A stretch of 64,000 bases of DNA from Gammaproteobacteria bacterium (GCA_024742995.1 JANSXK010000004.1:93309-157308); one strand, 5' to 3'. Shown: positions 26,437 to 35,790, numbered from the stretch's first letter. Notes: generated by a model not told the origin, from the letters alone. Numbers and translations are program-made.

Positions 26437-27831
26437 ATGTTGCGTTTCGTTGGTATTTTTCTTCTTGGTTTAGGATTACCTTGGCAATGTGCTTATTCTG
26501 AATCACTTTCAATTAAAATAGATACGCTCATCGAACAACAATTGCCGCATGCAACGGTTGGTATTGTTGTTAAAGATGCCAATACAGGTCAATTAGTTTA
26601 CAGTAAAAATCCAGATAAATTATTGTCTCCTGCCAGTAGTATGAAACTGTTTACCGCTGCTGCGGCATTTTATCAATTGAAGCCAGACTATCATTTTTTA
26701 ACCGCTCTTTTGCGAAAAAACCAAGATTACTATATTTCTTTTAGCGGGGATCCCTCGTTTACTGAGCATGATTTAACAGCGTTATTACTTGAATTGAAAC
26801 AAAGCAATGTAAAAAAAATTGAGGGGAATATTGTTTTGGATGTGTCTCGGTTTAAGGCGCCATTTTATCCTGATGGAACGTCCATTGATGATCTGGGTTG
26901 GTATTATTCAGCGCCAGATACTGCGGCTATATTGGATAAAAATACGGTAGCTTATGATTTTATCAGCGCAAAAAAACCAGGTTTTCCGATTCAAATAAAA
27001 CCCAAAACCGCATCCGGTGATATAACGATCATGAATCAAGTCAAAACTGTTACCAAGGAGCAGGCAAAAGAGCATTGTAATTTGAATATAGAAATAAAAG
27101 CTCATAATACGTTGCGGCTTTATGGATGTTTGGCTCAAAATAGTGAACCTAGAACGATGCGATTGGCCATTCCCGACCCTATTTTGTCGATAGAGCAGGT
27201 TATTAAAAAGATACTTGTTAAACAAGGTGTGATATTAAAAGGACGTATTATACTTGGCAATGTGCCCCGAGATGCGAAGCCTATGGCGCAGCATCAATCT
27301 GCTGATTTAACAACGCTGATTACTTATATGTTAAAAGAATCCGATAACCTTTATGCCAGTAGTGTGACCAAAGCGTTAGGTTATGCCTTAACCAAAGAAG
27401 GCACGAATAAGCAGGGTGTTTTTGCTATTAAAACCAGCTTATTAAAACATACCAACCTTGATGCATCCCAAATTGAGATAGCTGATGGGGCAGGCACTCG
27501 GTATAATTTGGTAACGCCAGGGCAGGTTGTGGTACTGTTGACTAATCTGTATCAGAATCAAAGCTTACAAAATATTTTTACAAATGCGTTGCCTCAAGCA
27601 GGTGTGTCGGGTTCACTGCAAGAACGAATGAAACATACAACCCTTGAGAAAAAGGTATTTGCAAAAACGGGGACCATGCATGATATTTCTTCTTTATCTG
27701 GCTACCTTTTGGATAAGCCAGACAGACCCTTAGTTTTTTCCATAATGATCAACGGTGTTAATAAACCCATTAGCACAGCAAAAGCACTTGAAGAACAGAT
27801 CCTGTTTGCCATTTCCGAAGCACCGGTTTAG
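26437..27831 (+). CDS. dacB: D-alanyl-D-alanine carboxypeptidase/endopeptidase (PBP4 type)
   Basis: 464 residues with a signal peptide (MLRFVGIFLLGLGLPW, cut probably near CAYSES). The class C penicillin-binding motifs are present: SSMK near residue 68 (PASSMKLF), SDN near 302 and KTG near 410 (FAKTGTMHD). The long insertion between SxxK and SxN is typical of PBP4/DacB. It trims D-Ala or cleaves crosslinks in periplasmic peptidoglycan. It follows the sugar operon by 9 bases and may be read through with it, although the functions differ. Confidence 0.92.
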   Translation: MLRFVGIFLLGLGLPWQCAYSESLSIKIDTLIEQQLPHATVGIVVKDANTGQLVYSKNPDKLLSPASSMKLFTAAAAFYQLKPDYHFLTALLRKNQDYYISFSGDPSFTEHDLTALLLELKQSNVKKIEGNIVLDVSRFKAPFYPDGTSIDDLGWYYSAPDTAAILDKNTVAYDFISAKKPGFPIQIKPKTASGDITIMNQVKTVTKEQAKEHCNLNIEIKAHNTLRLYGCLAQNSEPRTMRLAIPDPILSIEQVIKKILVKQGVILKGRIILGNVPRDAKPMAQHQSADLTTLITYMLKESDNLYASSVTKALGYALTKEGTNKQGVFAIKTSLLKHTNLDASQIEIADGAGTRYNLVTPGQVVVLLTNLYQNQSLQNIFTNALPQAGVSGSLQERMKHTTLEKKVFAKTGTMHDISSLSGYLLDKPDRPLVFSIMINGVNKPISTAKALEEQILFAISEAPV

Positions 27832-27863
27832 ACAATGAAATAAATTTTTTTAAGAGTAATCAA

Positions 27864-29111
27864 ATGATGTTACAGGGAAAGTGTTTTAATCATACGGTAT
27901 GTAATAGCAAGCTTGTATTACATGTTTTCTGCTTTTGCTTAAGTCTACTACTGCTAAGCAATACGATATATGCTGCGTCTTTTGTGTCTAATACGGATGT
28001 CAATGCTAATGAAGAAATGCGACGCACTAAGGCTTATATTGACGATCAGTTGCCGCAATTGGCTGCTTTAGACGATTATCACAAAGCAGTAGCGCTCAGA
28101 AATTTTGTATATGCCAAGGTGAATCGTAAAGGGCCACTTACTTTTGCTGTCCCAATGACTTACGAAAAAATTTTACAGTATGCGGCTGGTAATGCAGCGC
28201 CATATTGTGGCGCACTAGGTGTGGAGTATGTTGCTTTATTAACATTATATGGCATTCCTTCGCATTATGTTTATATGACATCAGATACTAGTGTCAGAGG
28301 TGGCCCAAGGAAAGACGGGCACATCGTAATTGAAGTCTATGTTGATGGTAGATGGATATTACAGGATCCCACATTTAATATACACTGGGAATGGCAGGGT
28401 ATGCCCCTCAGTGTTATTGAGCTTGCAAAGGCCTTCGCTGATGGACAAACTCCAAACCCAGATTCTGATGGGTATCCATTTAATGATATGGTACTTGAAA
28501 CCTACGGTGTGCCTTACCAAAATTTTTTGGCACATATTGTGATTACTCATTATTTTGTATGGGGAGATGAGCCTTGTGCGGGAAGGCTTGCATATGATGA
28601 GTATTACCCTGAGGAAGATGGCATAGAACCCAACAACTTTGTACGTCCAGTCGCAGGCCAGACTTTATTTGATTATGATTTTAGCGATGGGGTGCCAGAA
28701 GATTGGATGATTTCTGATTCTAGAACGACCCTGTTTTCTACATTATCGCCCTCTGATTCTCAAGAGGCTTCATTCATACCTGGTGTTGATATTACAGCGC
28801 TATGTCGTCCCAATGGCTACGTTCTGAATTTAAAACAACCTCTTGTGTTAGAGCCCGGCAAATATCAAATGATTGTTGATGGTAATATTAAGAATGGTGG
28901 CATGAAACTGCTTCTTTTAGATGTTAAGTTTGATCATATTAAAAACAGATCCGTGTATCATCATGAGATAGCGCAGCAAGATAAGCCTATGGTTCTCTCT
29001 TTCGACATTGAAAGAGCGGGTCGATATAACTTAGTGCTAGGTAATGCTGCTATGACTTACGGAGAACAATCAAGATGGCGTATTTCAAAAATCATACTGC
29101 AATCTATTTAA
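27864..29111 (+). CDS. secreted transglutaminase-like cysteine protein
   Basis: 415 residues. An N-terminal hydrophobic stretch (HVFCFCLSLLLLSNTIYA) near residues 19-36 is a signal peptide or anchor. The middle has a papain-like/transglutaminase core: Cys in PYCGALGVEYVALL near 115, His in GHIVIEVYVDGRW near 153 and Asp in LQDPTFN near 168. A C-terminal ~160-residue beta-sandwich-like region follows (from about residue 255). Such proteins act on amide bonds in the envelope. ATGATG allows a start at 27864 or 27867. It ends the plus-strand run and meets the gtr operon tail to tail. The substrate is unknown. Confidence 0.72.
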   Translation: MMLQGKCFNHTVCNSKLVLHVFCFCLSLLLLSNTIYAASFVSNTDVNANEEMRRTKAYIDDQLPQLAALDDYHKAVALRNFVYAKVNRKGPLTFAVPMTYEKILQYAAGNAAPYCGALGVEYVALLTLYGIPSHYVYMTSDTSVRGGPRKDGHIVIEVYVDGRWILQDPTFNIHWEWQGMPLSVIELAKAFADGQTPNPDSDGYPFNDMVLETYGVPYQNFLAHIVITHYFVWGDEPCAGRLAYDEYYPEEDGIEPNNFVRPVAGQTLFDYDFSDGVPEDWMISDSRTTLFSTLSPSDSQEASFIPGVDITALCRPNGYVLNLKQPLVLEPGKYQMIVDGNIKNGGMKLLLLDVKFDHIKNRSVYHHEIAQQDKPMVLSFDIERAGRYNLVLGNAAMTYGEQSRWRISKIILQSI

Positions 29112-29127
29112 TTACTAGGCTGACGGG

Positions 29128-29154
29128 TTTCCAAATATTTTTCGTTTTTGGAAA
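29128..29154. terminator. bidirectional terminator candidate
   Basis: TTTCCAAA (29128-29135) pairs with TTTGGAAA (29147-29154) across an 11-base T-rich loop, between the stops of two convergent genes. The stem is AT-rich, and the flanks are AAAATTT on the right and GACGGG on the left, so efficiency is uncertain. Confidence 0.4.
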
Positions 29155-29179
29155 AAATTTAAAGAGTAGAGTCTCAGTC

Positions 29180-30115
29180 CTAGTCAAAATTCACGCGTTC
29201 TTTTTCAAATACTAGTGGTCTATTTTGAACTTGAGTATGAATAGAAACAACATATTCCCCAAGCATGCCAATAAAAAACAATAAAATAGAGCAGAAGAAA
29301 AATAACCCGATCAGAATAGGCGCCACTCCAAGGTTAAAGTGTTTCCAAAACATTAATTTCAATACGAAAAACGTGATTGATAAAATAAAACTGACGATCG
29401 ATAGGGCGAATCCTGAAAATATGGCCAAGCGAATTGGGACTTTGGAATGGTTTGTGATTCCTAAGATTGCCATATCGTATAGTGAGTAAAAATTATTTTT
29501 ACTAAAGCCACGTAGTCGCGAGGGTTGGATATAAGGGATGGTTTTTACTGGGTATCCAATTTCACAAATTAATCCTCGAAAATAAGGGTACGGATCATTT
29601 ATTTTGCGCATGGCATCCATGACTACTTTATCGTATAAACCAAAACCAGTAAAATTTTTAAATAAATTGATGTTGGCAATTCTGGTTACCAAATGATAGT
29701 AAAACTTTCGAATCGCTTTTAATATAAAAGTTTCATGCGTTTGAATTTTGACGCCAATTACTACTTTTTCGCCAGCTTCCCATTCGCGTAGAAAGTCTAC
29801 AATCATCTCAGGTGGATCTTGCAAGTCCGCGACAATCGAAATCACCGCATCTCCTTTTGCTTGCAACAAAGCATGGATTGGAGAACGGATATGACCAAAA
29901 TTACGAACATTAACAATCAGCTTGACGTGTTTATCGGTCGCGGCAAGTTCTTTTAAAATAGATACCGTTTTGTCTTCTGAATTGTTATCGATGAAGAGAT
30001 GCTCATACTCATATTGTGGTAATGTTTCAAACACTGCTTTGACTTGACGATGAATCTCTGCGATACAATCTTCTTCATTATAGCAGGCGGTTACAATGCT
30101 AATCAGTTTCTTCAT
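29180..30115 (-). CDS. GtrB/ArnC-like polyprenyl-phosphate glycosyltransferase
   Basis: 311 residues, family 2 transferase of the dolichol-phosphate-mannose-synthase type. VTACYNEEDCI is near residue 8, DNNSEDKTVSIL near 43, ADLQDPPEM near 97 (DxD-equivalent) and FRGLICEIGYP near 180, then two membrane helices (about 233-258 and 268-293) and a charged tail (QNRPLVFEKERV). It should load a sugar onto undecaprenyl phosphate on the cytoplasmic face for flipping by GtrA (same operon) and transfer by a GT-C protein. The ATG overlaps the upstream Rieske gene by 17 bases. A similar C-terminal tail occurs as a remnant at 36053-36154. Confidence 0.88.
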   Translation of the reverse strand: MKKLISIVTACYNEEDCIAEIHRQVKAVFETLPQYEYEHLFIDNNSEDKTVSILKELAATDKHVKLIVNVRNFGHIRSPIHALLQAKGDAVISIVADLQDPPEMIVDFLREWEAGEKVVIGVKIQTHETFILKAIRKFYYHLVTRIANINLFKNFTGFGLYDKVVMDAMRKINDPYPYFRGLICEIGYPVKTIPYIQPSRLRGFSKNNFYSLYDMAILGITNHSKVPIRLAIFSGFALSIVSFILSITFFVLKLMFWKHFNLGVAPILIGLFFFCSILLFFIGMLGEYVVSIHTQVQNRPLVFEKERVNFD

Positions 30116-31106
30116 AGGGTGCCCATTCTTTTTCTATTGACAGGTTTGCTGTACAAGTCTGTGGTTGAGGTTCAGTTTTAGCTGATATCGATTGTAATTT
30201 GATCGAAATAAGACCGTCAGCAAAAGAAATATGATGTAGTCGCGACTCTGCTTCTTGATTATCTGTTTGTGCCAAGTCAAACGTTGCAATAGGTAGCGAC
30301 TTGCGTCCATGCCAAGGACATTGTAATTTGTGGTTCACACAAGGTTCTTTATCTAAACTAGCACCTTCGTGATGGCACATTCTAGCAAACATTCGCAATT
30401 TATCGCTGGTTCGCACTAATCGTAAGCCCCAAGCATCATCCTTGCCCCAAAAAAACTCACCTTCTTTGGGCAAATTCTCGTCTAATTTTAAGGTAATGCA
30501 ATGGTCAGGAAGTTCTTGTTTAACAGGTAGAATGACATTATCTGGTCGAATATTCACTGATTTTGCGTAACTGTATGTGGGTGCATCATTATGAAATTCA
30601 TATCCCCAATTACGCAATTGCCCACGTCTTTCACGCATTGGGATATCGGTCGACATTAAGTCTCGATAATTTCTTTTTATGAGCCAACGCAACATTGGAA
30701 AAGTCCATTTGAGCCATTTAGCTGAACCAATAGAATATGTGGTTGTCACGCGCGTTCGATTTGGCTCAAGCTCAGTATATACGGACTCGACAATTAAAAT
30801 AAAAAAGAAATTTGCAGTGTAATACAATTGCGACGTAGGGGTGTTTTCATAAATGAACACAGACAAAGGAATCGTAAATCCTGGAATTTTTTGAACAACT
30901 ATAGAAGCAATTTGATCATCACTCGCATAAGAGGGTGCTGCTTCTGCTAAGCGATGCACATAGTGCAGATGTGGGATGTCTTTATAATTCCAATCAGCAT
31001 CTGAAACCGAGTATACACCTTCATTGATTAGAGAAAATTCAGAGAAATCAAAGCCCTCAATTTTGAGGCGCTCGATCAATTGAGCTTTAGATTTTTTCAT
31101 CACCAT
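30099..31106 (-). CDS. Rieske [2Fe-2S] protein with C-terminal cluster domain
   Basis: 335 residues from the ATG at 31106, with AGGAG eight bases upstream. The Rieske ligands are C-H-H in MCHHEGAS near residue 240 and CPWHG near 262, so the cluster domain lies in the C-terminal third. Rieske oxygenases normally have it at the N-terminus followed by the catalytic domain. The first ~210 residues have a beta-rich stretch with FFFILIVESVYTELEP and could be an SRPBCC/START-like domain, but no 2-His-1-Asp iron site is obvious. It sits in an operon for lipid-linked sugar transfer, suggesting oxidation, hydroxylation or demethylation of a glycan or lipid. Confidence 0.78.
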   Translation of the reverse strand: MVMKKSKAQLIERLKIEGFDFSEFSLINEGVYSVSDADWNYKDIPHLHYVHRLAEAAPSYASDDQIASIVVQKIPGFTIPLSVFIYENTPTSQLYYTANFFFILIVESVYTELEPNRTRVTTTYSIGSAKWLKWTFPMLRWLIKRNYRDLMSTDIPMRERRGQLRNWGYEFHNDAPTYSYAKSVNIRPDNVILPVKQELPDHCITLKLDENLPKEGEFFWGKDDAWGLRLVRTSDKLRMFARMCHHEGASLDKEPCVNHKLQCPWHGRKSLPIATFDLAQTDNQEAESRLHHISFADGLISIKLQSISAKTEPQPQTCTANLSIEKEWAPYEETD

Positions 31107-31117
31107 GGCGCATTCTC

Positions 31118-32041
31118 CTATTTTTTTGCGATTGTAATCATATTTCCTAGCTTCAGTGGTAATTGAAGCCGATTCCAATCGGGAAATATTTTTTTCTTAA
31201 ATCCCAATGCCCAAATCAAGTGATTGAGCAGGTAACCCATAGGGAAATAATTGTATGTTTTCTCAATTTCGACCGCTTTAAATCCAACATTACTCAGTAA
31301 TTTTGATATGGAACTTGGGCGGTATAATTGGGGATGCTGCAAACAATAGGCTGGCCAACGTTTTCTTAATACTTGAGCTAATAAGGAAGACTCATCATGA
31401 GTAACAATCATTAAAACAGCACCTTTCTTCATTTTGGCATAAAGATGGTTTAAAACTTCTACGGGATCTAAAACATGATCTAGAACGTGTATCATGACTG
31501 CTGCGCCCAAAGTCGCATCTGGGATTGGCGCTTCCTTTAAAAGATCAGAAAACAGGTGATGAGCGCGCGCGCCCAGTAGTTGTTTTAATTGTGGCCATAC
31601 GGCTTGATTAGGTTCTGCTAACCAAAGGTTATCAAATATGTTTTTGTCTGCTACATGTTTTGTAAATAAGCCAATATCTGGGCCCATTTCAAAATAATCA
31701 CCATGAATATCACCCAGATAAGGCAAAAACTGCTTAAAATAACCATATTGCGTTTTCTGCATGGCACTCAAATCCACAGTTGCTGTATTATCCGGCATAT
31801 CTTGATATAAACAATCAAGTTGGTGGGCCGAAAAATAAGTAGGGCAAAATAGTAGTTCACATTGTTGGCAACGCAAATAAGAGAAAAAAGATCGGTCTGT
31901 ATCACCGTCTTTAAAAAAGCCGTGCCACTGTTCTTTCAGATCTTCAAATAGGGATAGCTCAGCAGGAGCGGTAGTATTCATGGCCGTTTTCCATGGTGCG
32001 CTGGGTCCACAAATACAGCATGCTCGCTTTAAATAGTCCAT
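31118..32041 (-). CDS. zinc-finger-containing SAM methyltransferase
   Basis: 307 residues. The N-terminus has CCIC near residue 8 and CQQCELLFC near 58, a Cys4 zinc ribbon seen in sugar C-methyltransferases and related enzymes. A Methyltransf_23-type core follows: YFEMGPDIGLFTKHV near 115 and MIHVLDHVLDPVEVL near 170. It starts at an ATG three bases after the GtrA stop and lies 11 bases upstream of the Rieske start. A methyltransferase beside a Rieske protein in a glycan operon suggests tailoring of one sugar, by inference. Confidence 0.8.
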   Translation of the reverse strand: MDYLKRACCICGPSAPWKTAMNTTAPAELSLFEDLKEQWHGFFKDGDTDRSFFSYLRCQQCELLFCPTYFSAHQLDCLYQDMPDNTATVDLSAMQKTQYGYFKQFLPYLGDIHGDYFEMGPDIGLFTKHVADKNIFDNLWLAEPNQAVWPQLKQLLGARAHHLFSDLLKEAPIPDATLGAAVMIHVLDHVLDPVEVLNHLYAKMKKGAVLMIVTHDESSLLAQVLRKRWPAYCLQHPQLYRPSSISKLLSNVGFKAVEIEKTYNYFPMGYLLNHLIWALGFKKKIFPDWNRLQLPLKLGNMITIAKK

Positions 32042-32044
32042 TAT

Positions 32045-32452
32045 TTATCTCTTAGGTATTAAAAAAACGACTCTATCGTACCAAAAAAAACTTGAAATCA
32101 CTACCAATACACTGATACTAAATTGTACGATTACTGGATTACAATGAGTACGATCAACAAAAAATGGAACGAGGAAAATCATAATCAAAAAATATAAGAG
32201 ATGAAAACTGGTAAATTTCATGATTTCTGCGAGGCTTCGTTCTTGTGATCGGAACACCCAAACTTTATTGGTAAAGTAAGCAAATCCGACTGTTGATATA
32301 TGGCAGGCGACCATCATCCACACATAGTGGCTACGGTAATTTTGTAACAACCAGTACACCAAAGGAAATAGACTAAACCCCAGCAGGGTATTCAATCCTC
32401 CCATGATTAGGAACCATATTTTTTTTTCATTGGCAGTTAATTGTTCTTGCAT
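32045..32452 (-). CDS. gtrA: GtrA-family flippase
   Basis: 135 residues with four membrane helices and the family landmarks GGLNTLLGF near residue 18, YFTNKVWVFRS near 59 and KFTSFHLLYF near 78 (PF04138). GtrA-like proteins flip undecaprenyl-phosphate sugars made by GtrB. The ATG follows the upstream stop with no gap (TAAATG). It is part of a complete three-component gtr set with the transferase candidate just upstream and the GtrB-like gene at the operon end. Confidence 0.9.
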   Translation of the reverse strand: MQEQLTANEKKIWFLIMGGLNTLLGFSLFPLVYWLLQNYRSHYVWMMVACHISTVGFAYFTNKVWVFRSQERSLAEIMKFTSFHLLYFLIMIFLVPFFVDRTHCNPVIVQFSISVLVVISSFFWYDRVVFLIPKR

Positions 32453-34945
32453 TTATACACCGGGTTTTCTTTGATATACAGTGAGTAATCCACCTTTTTG
32501 AATCGGTTGATAATTGTCTTGTATGAGTAAAAATAATTCTTTCATATTCAGATAAGCAGAAACTCTGCCATAAGCCTCTTTGGGATCGCCAAGTTGAGGG
32601 TCGCCATGTTTTTCTGGTATTTCAGAGCGCAGGTTTCTCAGAATATCTTTATCCACAAAAATATATTGGGGTTGGGCTTTGTTGATTTGTTCTATACATC
32701 GTTTGATATCATATTTTGAAATCAAATCTAAAGCCAGATTGATGACAGGTAGGGCTTGATAACGATGTGCCAGCACGGGAAGAATGCTATCATATTTTGA
32801 AATCAGGTACATGGACGGATGAGACTCATACCGATGGATCAAATGGATGGTTTCTTCAAACACCTGTGGTTCCATCGTTGTTTGAAACCTGCCATATTCA
32901 AATTCCCAATTATGAACCACATGTGTAGAAAAGTTTTTTTCATAGTTTAATTTATTCAGATAAAATCCTAGCAGTGTTGCCAAATAAATACCAAATAAAA
33001 GGATACATGAAATCAAGCCAATGCTTGGCTTTGAATGCTTTTTATTACCTAATAACATCCCCCATGTCAGCCCTAAAGTAACCACTGCAGATGTGGAAAC
33101 CAGCAAGTGATGATAGGATGGATTCCAGATATAATAAATAAGTTGTAATTGTACGTAAAAAAATACGCATAAAGATAACCAATAATAGGCAGAGGCTGTG
33201 TTTTTATATTTAAGGTACAGGAGGTAAATGAAACTTAAAATGCCTAATATGAAACCAACCATAAAAGTAGATGTGCCAGGAATCGTATACCCTAACAGCA
33301 TATAGAGCAGATTATGATTTTCGCCATGGTAGGGTAAAGCATACAGACCCAAGCCCATCGTGATTGCGACAGTCCAGAATATTAGCTTCTTCCACGCAAA
33401 TTTTTCAATTGATATCAATTTCAGAATACTGGTACCGCTTAAAGACAAAAACAAAAATAGCCCAAAATCTTTGCTCCATATAATACTGATATAGCCTAAG
33501 AGGACAGATGTTAACAAATAAATGATTTTATTGTTTTTGAGATACAAATAAAACAGCAAAATAATCATCATATCAAAGAAATGGCGCATCGGATTATAGC
33601 CGGGTGCAAGCAGGATGACTTGATGGTGCAAGACTAAAACGCTTGCACTTAGTAACAGAGCGCCAATACAAACAAAATCTATACGTCGAAAAATGCCATA
33701 CAAGGCTGCCAAAAAAATGAAAAAATACAGCGGGTAAAAAATAAAGATCGATTTAAAGTAATTTTGAAAACTCATCCCGCCTAATAATGACAGTGCTTGT
33801 TTTAAAAATAGGGTGCTACCCCACCCGTAGAGAAAAACCTGATGCTTCGCATCAGCACCTAACGATAAAGCCAACATCGGATTTAAGACCCAACTATGAT
33901 GAAAGAAAAACCACCCAGCTTTTACTTTGAGGTTGTATTCTAGCGCGTTTTTTTTGAGAAAATCTTGTTCTTTTGCTGTATACGTTTGGGTTTTATAAAA
34001 CTTTTGTAATGCATTTGACTGAGCAAATAGAAGGTTTACCTTTTCTAGGTTGACAGGTTGATTGCCATAAACTTTGAGTAATGCTTCATAGGCTGCGTAA
34101 CTCATGTTTCCCTTTACAGAGAGGAATTGTGTCTTATCATCATAAAAAAACATAAGATGTTCAGGATTTGCTAAAAAGTTATTCAGAAGTGGTGTTTTGG
34201 GTACGTTGATACCGGCAAGGTCTAATTTTTCTTCGGGTTTTTGAGGATCATAGAGGTGTAAGCCGCCTAAGCGGTGTTTATTAACAAATTGAATATTATC
34301 AACAACATGACCATTTTGGAGTATGGTTTGTTCTGGGATAGACACAAACTCATTAGCGATTTGTATTGGTTTGAAAATAATTGGGAAAAATATCAGGGTG
34401 AAAATCAGGGAAACGATACCGGTGGCTATCCAGCATCCTCGAGAACCTATCTTGAATTTGTTGTGCGTACTTAAAAGAAGATTTTTAACCTCCTGCAGAC
34501 TCAATATGGCTGGCAAGGTGATAAAAATTAACACCCATAGCATGGCTGATAGCGTTCTAAGGTGAAGAAAAACCCACATATTGATTAAAAAAATACAAGA
34601 AAAATAACTCATCCAATATGATGGCTTTAGTGTATTTAGCCATAATTGTTTTTTCTTGTTAATACTGTGAATTGTAAGAAGAGCCAACCCATAAAAGACA
34701 AATAGTGCACATAAAGAAAGAGTAAAAAATAGTAATTGTGGTAGTTTTTCGTGATTAAAGGCTGCAATCCAATCACACATATGGCCGATAATGACATCAA
34801 AATCGAGGTGTCGATATAAAGCTCGTGATACAGCCCAGGTAAGTTTAAATAATCCTATGCAACACAGTGCAAAATGAAGCAGGATGATATTCTGGGCTGT
34901 AAGAAATTTTTTCAATTTTTCCTTACCTAGTATTTCTCCTATCAC
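32453..34945 (-). CDS. polytopic membrane protein, probable GT-C transferase of a gtr system
   Basis: 830 residues with about 12 membrane helices, a large extracytoplasmic insertion between helices (about residues 200-340) and a soluble C-terminal tail of about 150 residues. No named Pfam family is evident, but size, topology and the place directly before gtrA fit a serotype-specific transferase that takes the sugar from the lipid carrier. The start is a GTG two bases after the aldolase stop, with no clear ribosome-binding site, so it likely depends on coupling. Translation would therefore be sensitive to the frame of the upstream G10-containing gene. Confidence 0.75.
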   Translation of the reverse strand: MIGEILGKEKLKKFLTAQNIILLHFALCCIGLFKLTWAVSRALYRHLDFDVIIGHMCDWIAAFNHEKLPQLLFFTLSLCALFVFYGLALLTIHSINKKKQLWLNTLKPSYWMSYFSCIFLINMWVFLHLRTLSAMLWVLIFITLPAILSLQEVKNLLLSTHNKFKIGSRGCWIATGIVSLIFTLIFFPIIFKPIQIANEFVSIPEQTILQNGHVVDNIQFVNKHRLGGLHLYDPQKPEEKLDLAGINVPKTPLLNNFLANPEHLMFFYDDKTQFLSVKGNMSYAAYEALLKVYGNQPVNLEKVNLLFAQSNALQKFYKTQTYTAKEQDFLKKNALEYNLKVKAGWFFFHHSWVLNPMLALSLGADAKHQVFLYGWGSTLFLKQALSLLGGMSFQNYFKSIFIFYPLYFFIFLAALYGIFRRIDFVCIGALLLSASVLVLHHQVILLAPGYNPMRHFFDMMIILLFYLYLKNNKIIYLLTSVLLGYISIIWSKDFGLFLFLSLSGTSILKLISIEKFAWKKLIFWTVAITMGLGLYALPYHGENHNLLYMLLGYTIPGTSTFMVGFILGILSFIYLLYLKYKNTASAYYWLSLCVFFYVQLQLIYYIWNPSYHHLLVSTSAVVTLGLTWGMLLGNKKHSKPSIGLISCILLFGIYLATLLGFYLNKLNYEKNFSTHVVHNWEFEYGRFQTTMEPQVFEETIHLIHRYESHPSMYLISKYDSILPVLAHRYQALPVINLALDLISKYDIKRCIEQINKAQPQYIFVDKDILRNLRSEIPEKHGDPQLGDPKEAYGRVSAYLNMKELFLLIQDNYQPIQKGGLLTVYQRKPGV

Positions 34946-34947
34946 TG

Positions 34948-35790
34948 TTAGATAGCATCTGCGGGAGTCAACTCGTGATCAGGCATCGTGGCTTTAAGGG
35001 TTTGCAAAGAAGTTTCATATCGCTCTTGCATCATTTGAAGCCGGTCTTCGTCTTCTCGTGCGATCACAGCATAATAATTTCGTTTGTTTTTCAACCACAT
35101 GAGCTCGAATTGCACTGCTTTAATAAAGGCAACTTCAGGATTTTCAATGGCAGCTGGGCCGTTAAAAATAATTTTTCGCGTTTCGAAGCGGTCAAGATGA
35201 TCAGCAGGAAATGCTTTAAAGAACGGAATTGCGTCCGCAGAAACCCCCCCCCCGACGACAACTTTTAAGCCGTGGGCCTTCGCTTTTTTAGCCAAATCAA
35301 GTGACAAATCTAACACTTGTTTCGAGTTGACTTGCGCACGACCAATGCCCATCGAACCCACCATATCGACGCGTCCAATAACAATCCCATTTAAATGCTT
35401 GATTTCTGGAATAGCCAGCATTTGATCGAAACATTGATATGCAGCAAATGTTTCAATATTTACTAAAATTTCAACTTGGTCGATATTTTCCCCATAAACC
35501 AATTGTGCGGCACGAATAAATTTCTGTAATGCGTAGGGTGTTTCTACCATGGGTGCAATAATGCGCTGAGCGCCAAGACTGATGGCATCAAACATATCTT
35601 TGATGGCTTCACAACCTCCGATTTTGATATTTAGCCCTAAGCCTGGAACGGATGACGTGACATCTTTTAAGCGCATGGCTTCTTCCATCCGCGTGCCTTC
35701 TGCTTCAAATTCAGCTTTGATGCCACTGACATGATAGTTTTGCTTTAAATCCAGCAACAATTCTGTCATCTGAAGTTCCAGTTTATTCAT
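34948..35790 (-). CDS. HpcH/HpaI-family aldolase with internal G10 tract
   Basis: 280 residues from the ATG at 35790 (GGAGA five bases upstream). TIM-barrel aldolase/citrate-lyase-beta family features are: IIAPMVETPYALQ near residue 95, VNIETFAAYQ near 125 (metal-ligand Glu), GRVDMVGSMG near 148 (metal-ligand Asp) and VVVGGGVSADAI near 180. These enzymes make or cleave carbon bonds with pyruvate or oxaloacetate. The Gly-Gly-Gly codons are part of an uninterrupted ten-G run, so slippage of one base would truncate the product. It is the first gene of the gtr operon, and could turn the whole set down or up. Confidence 0.85.
   Translation of the reverse strand: MNKLELQMTELLLDLKQNYHVSGIKAEFEAEGTRMEEAMRLKDVTSSVPGLGLNIKIGGCEAIKDMFDAISLGAQRIIAPMVETPYALQKFIRAAQLVYGENIDQVEILVNIETFAAYQCFDQMLAIPEIKHLNGIVIGRVDMVGSMGIGRAQVNSKQVLDLSLDLAKKAKAHGLKVVVGGGVSADAIPFFKAFPADHLDRFETRKIIFNGPAAIENPEVAFIKAVQFELMWLKNKRNYYAVIAREDEDRLQMMQERYETSLQTLKATMPDHELTPADAI
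35244..35253 (-). repeat. G10 homopolymer in coding sequence
   Basis: Ten consecutive C on the plus strand, G10 on the coding strand of the aldolase gene, spanning its GGG-GGG-GGG-G codons. Tracts of this length are known to slip and switch genes in surface-polysaccharide loci of other bacteria. Confidence 0.9.
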
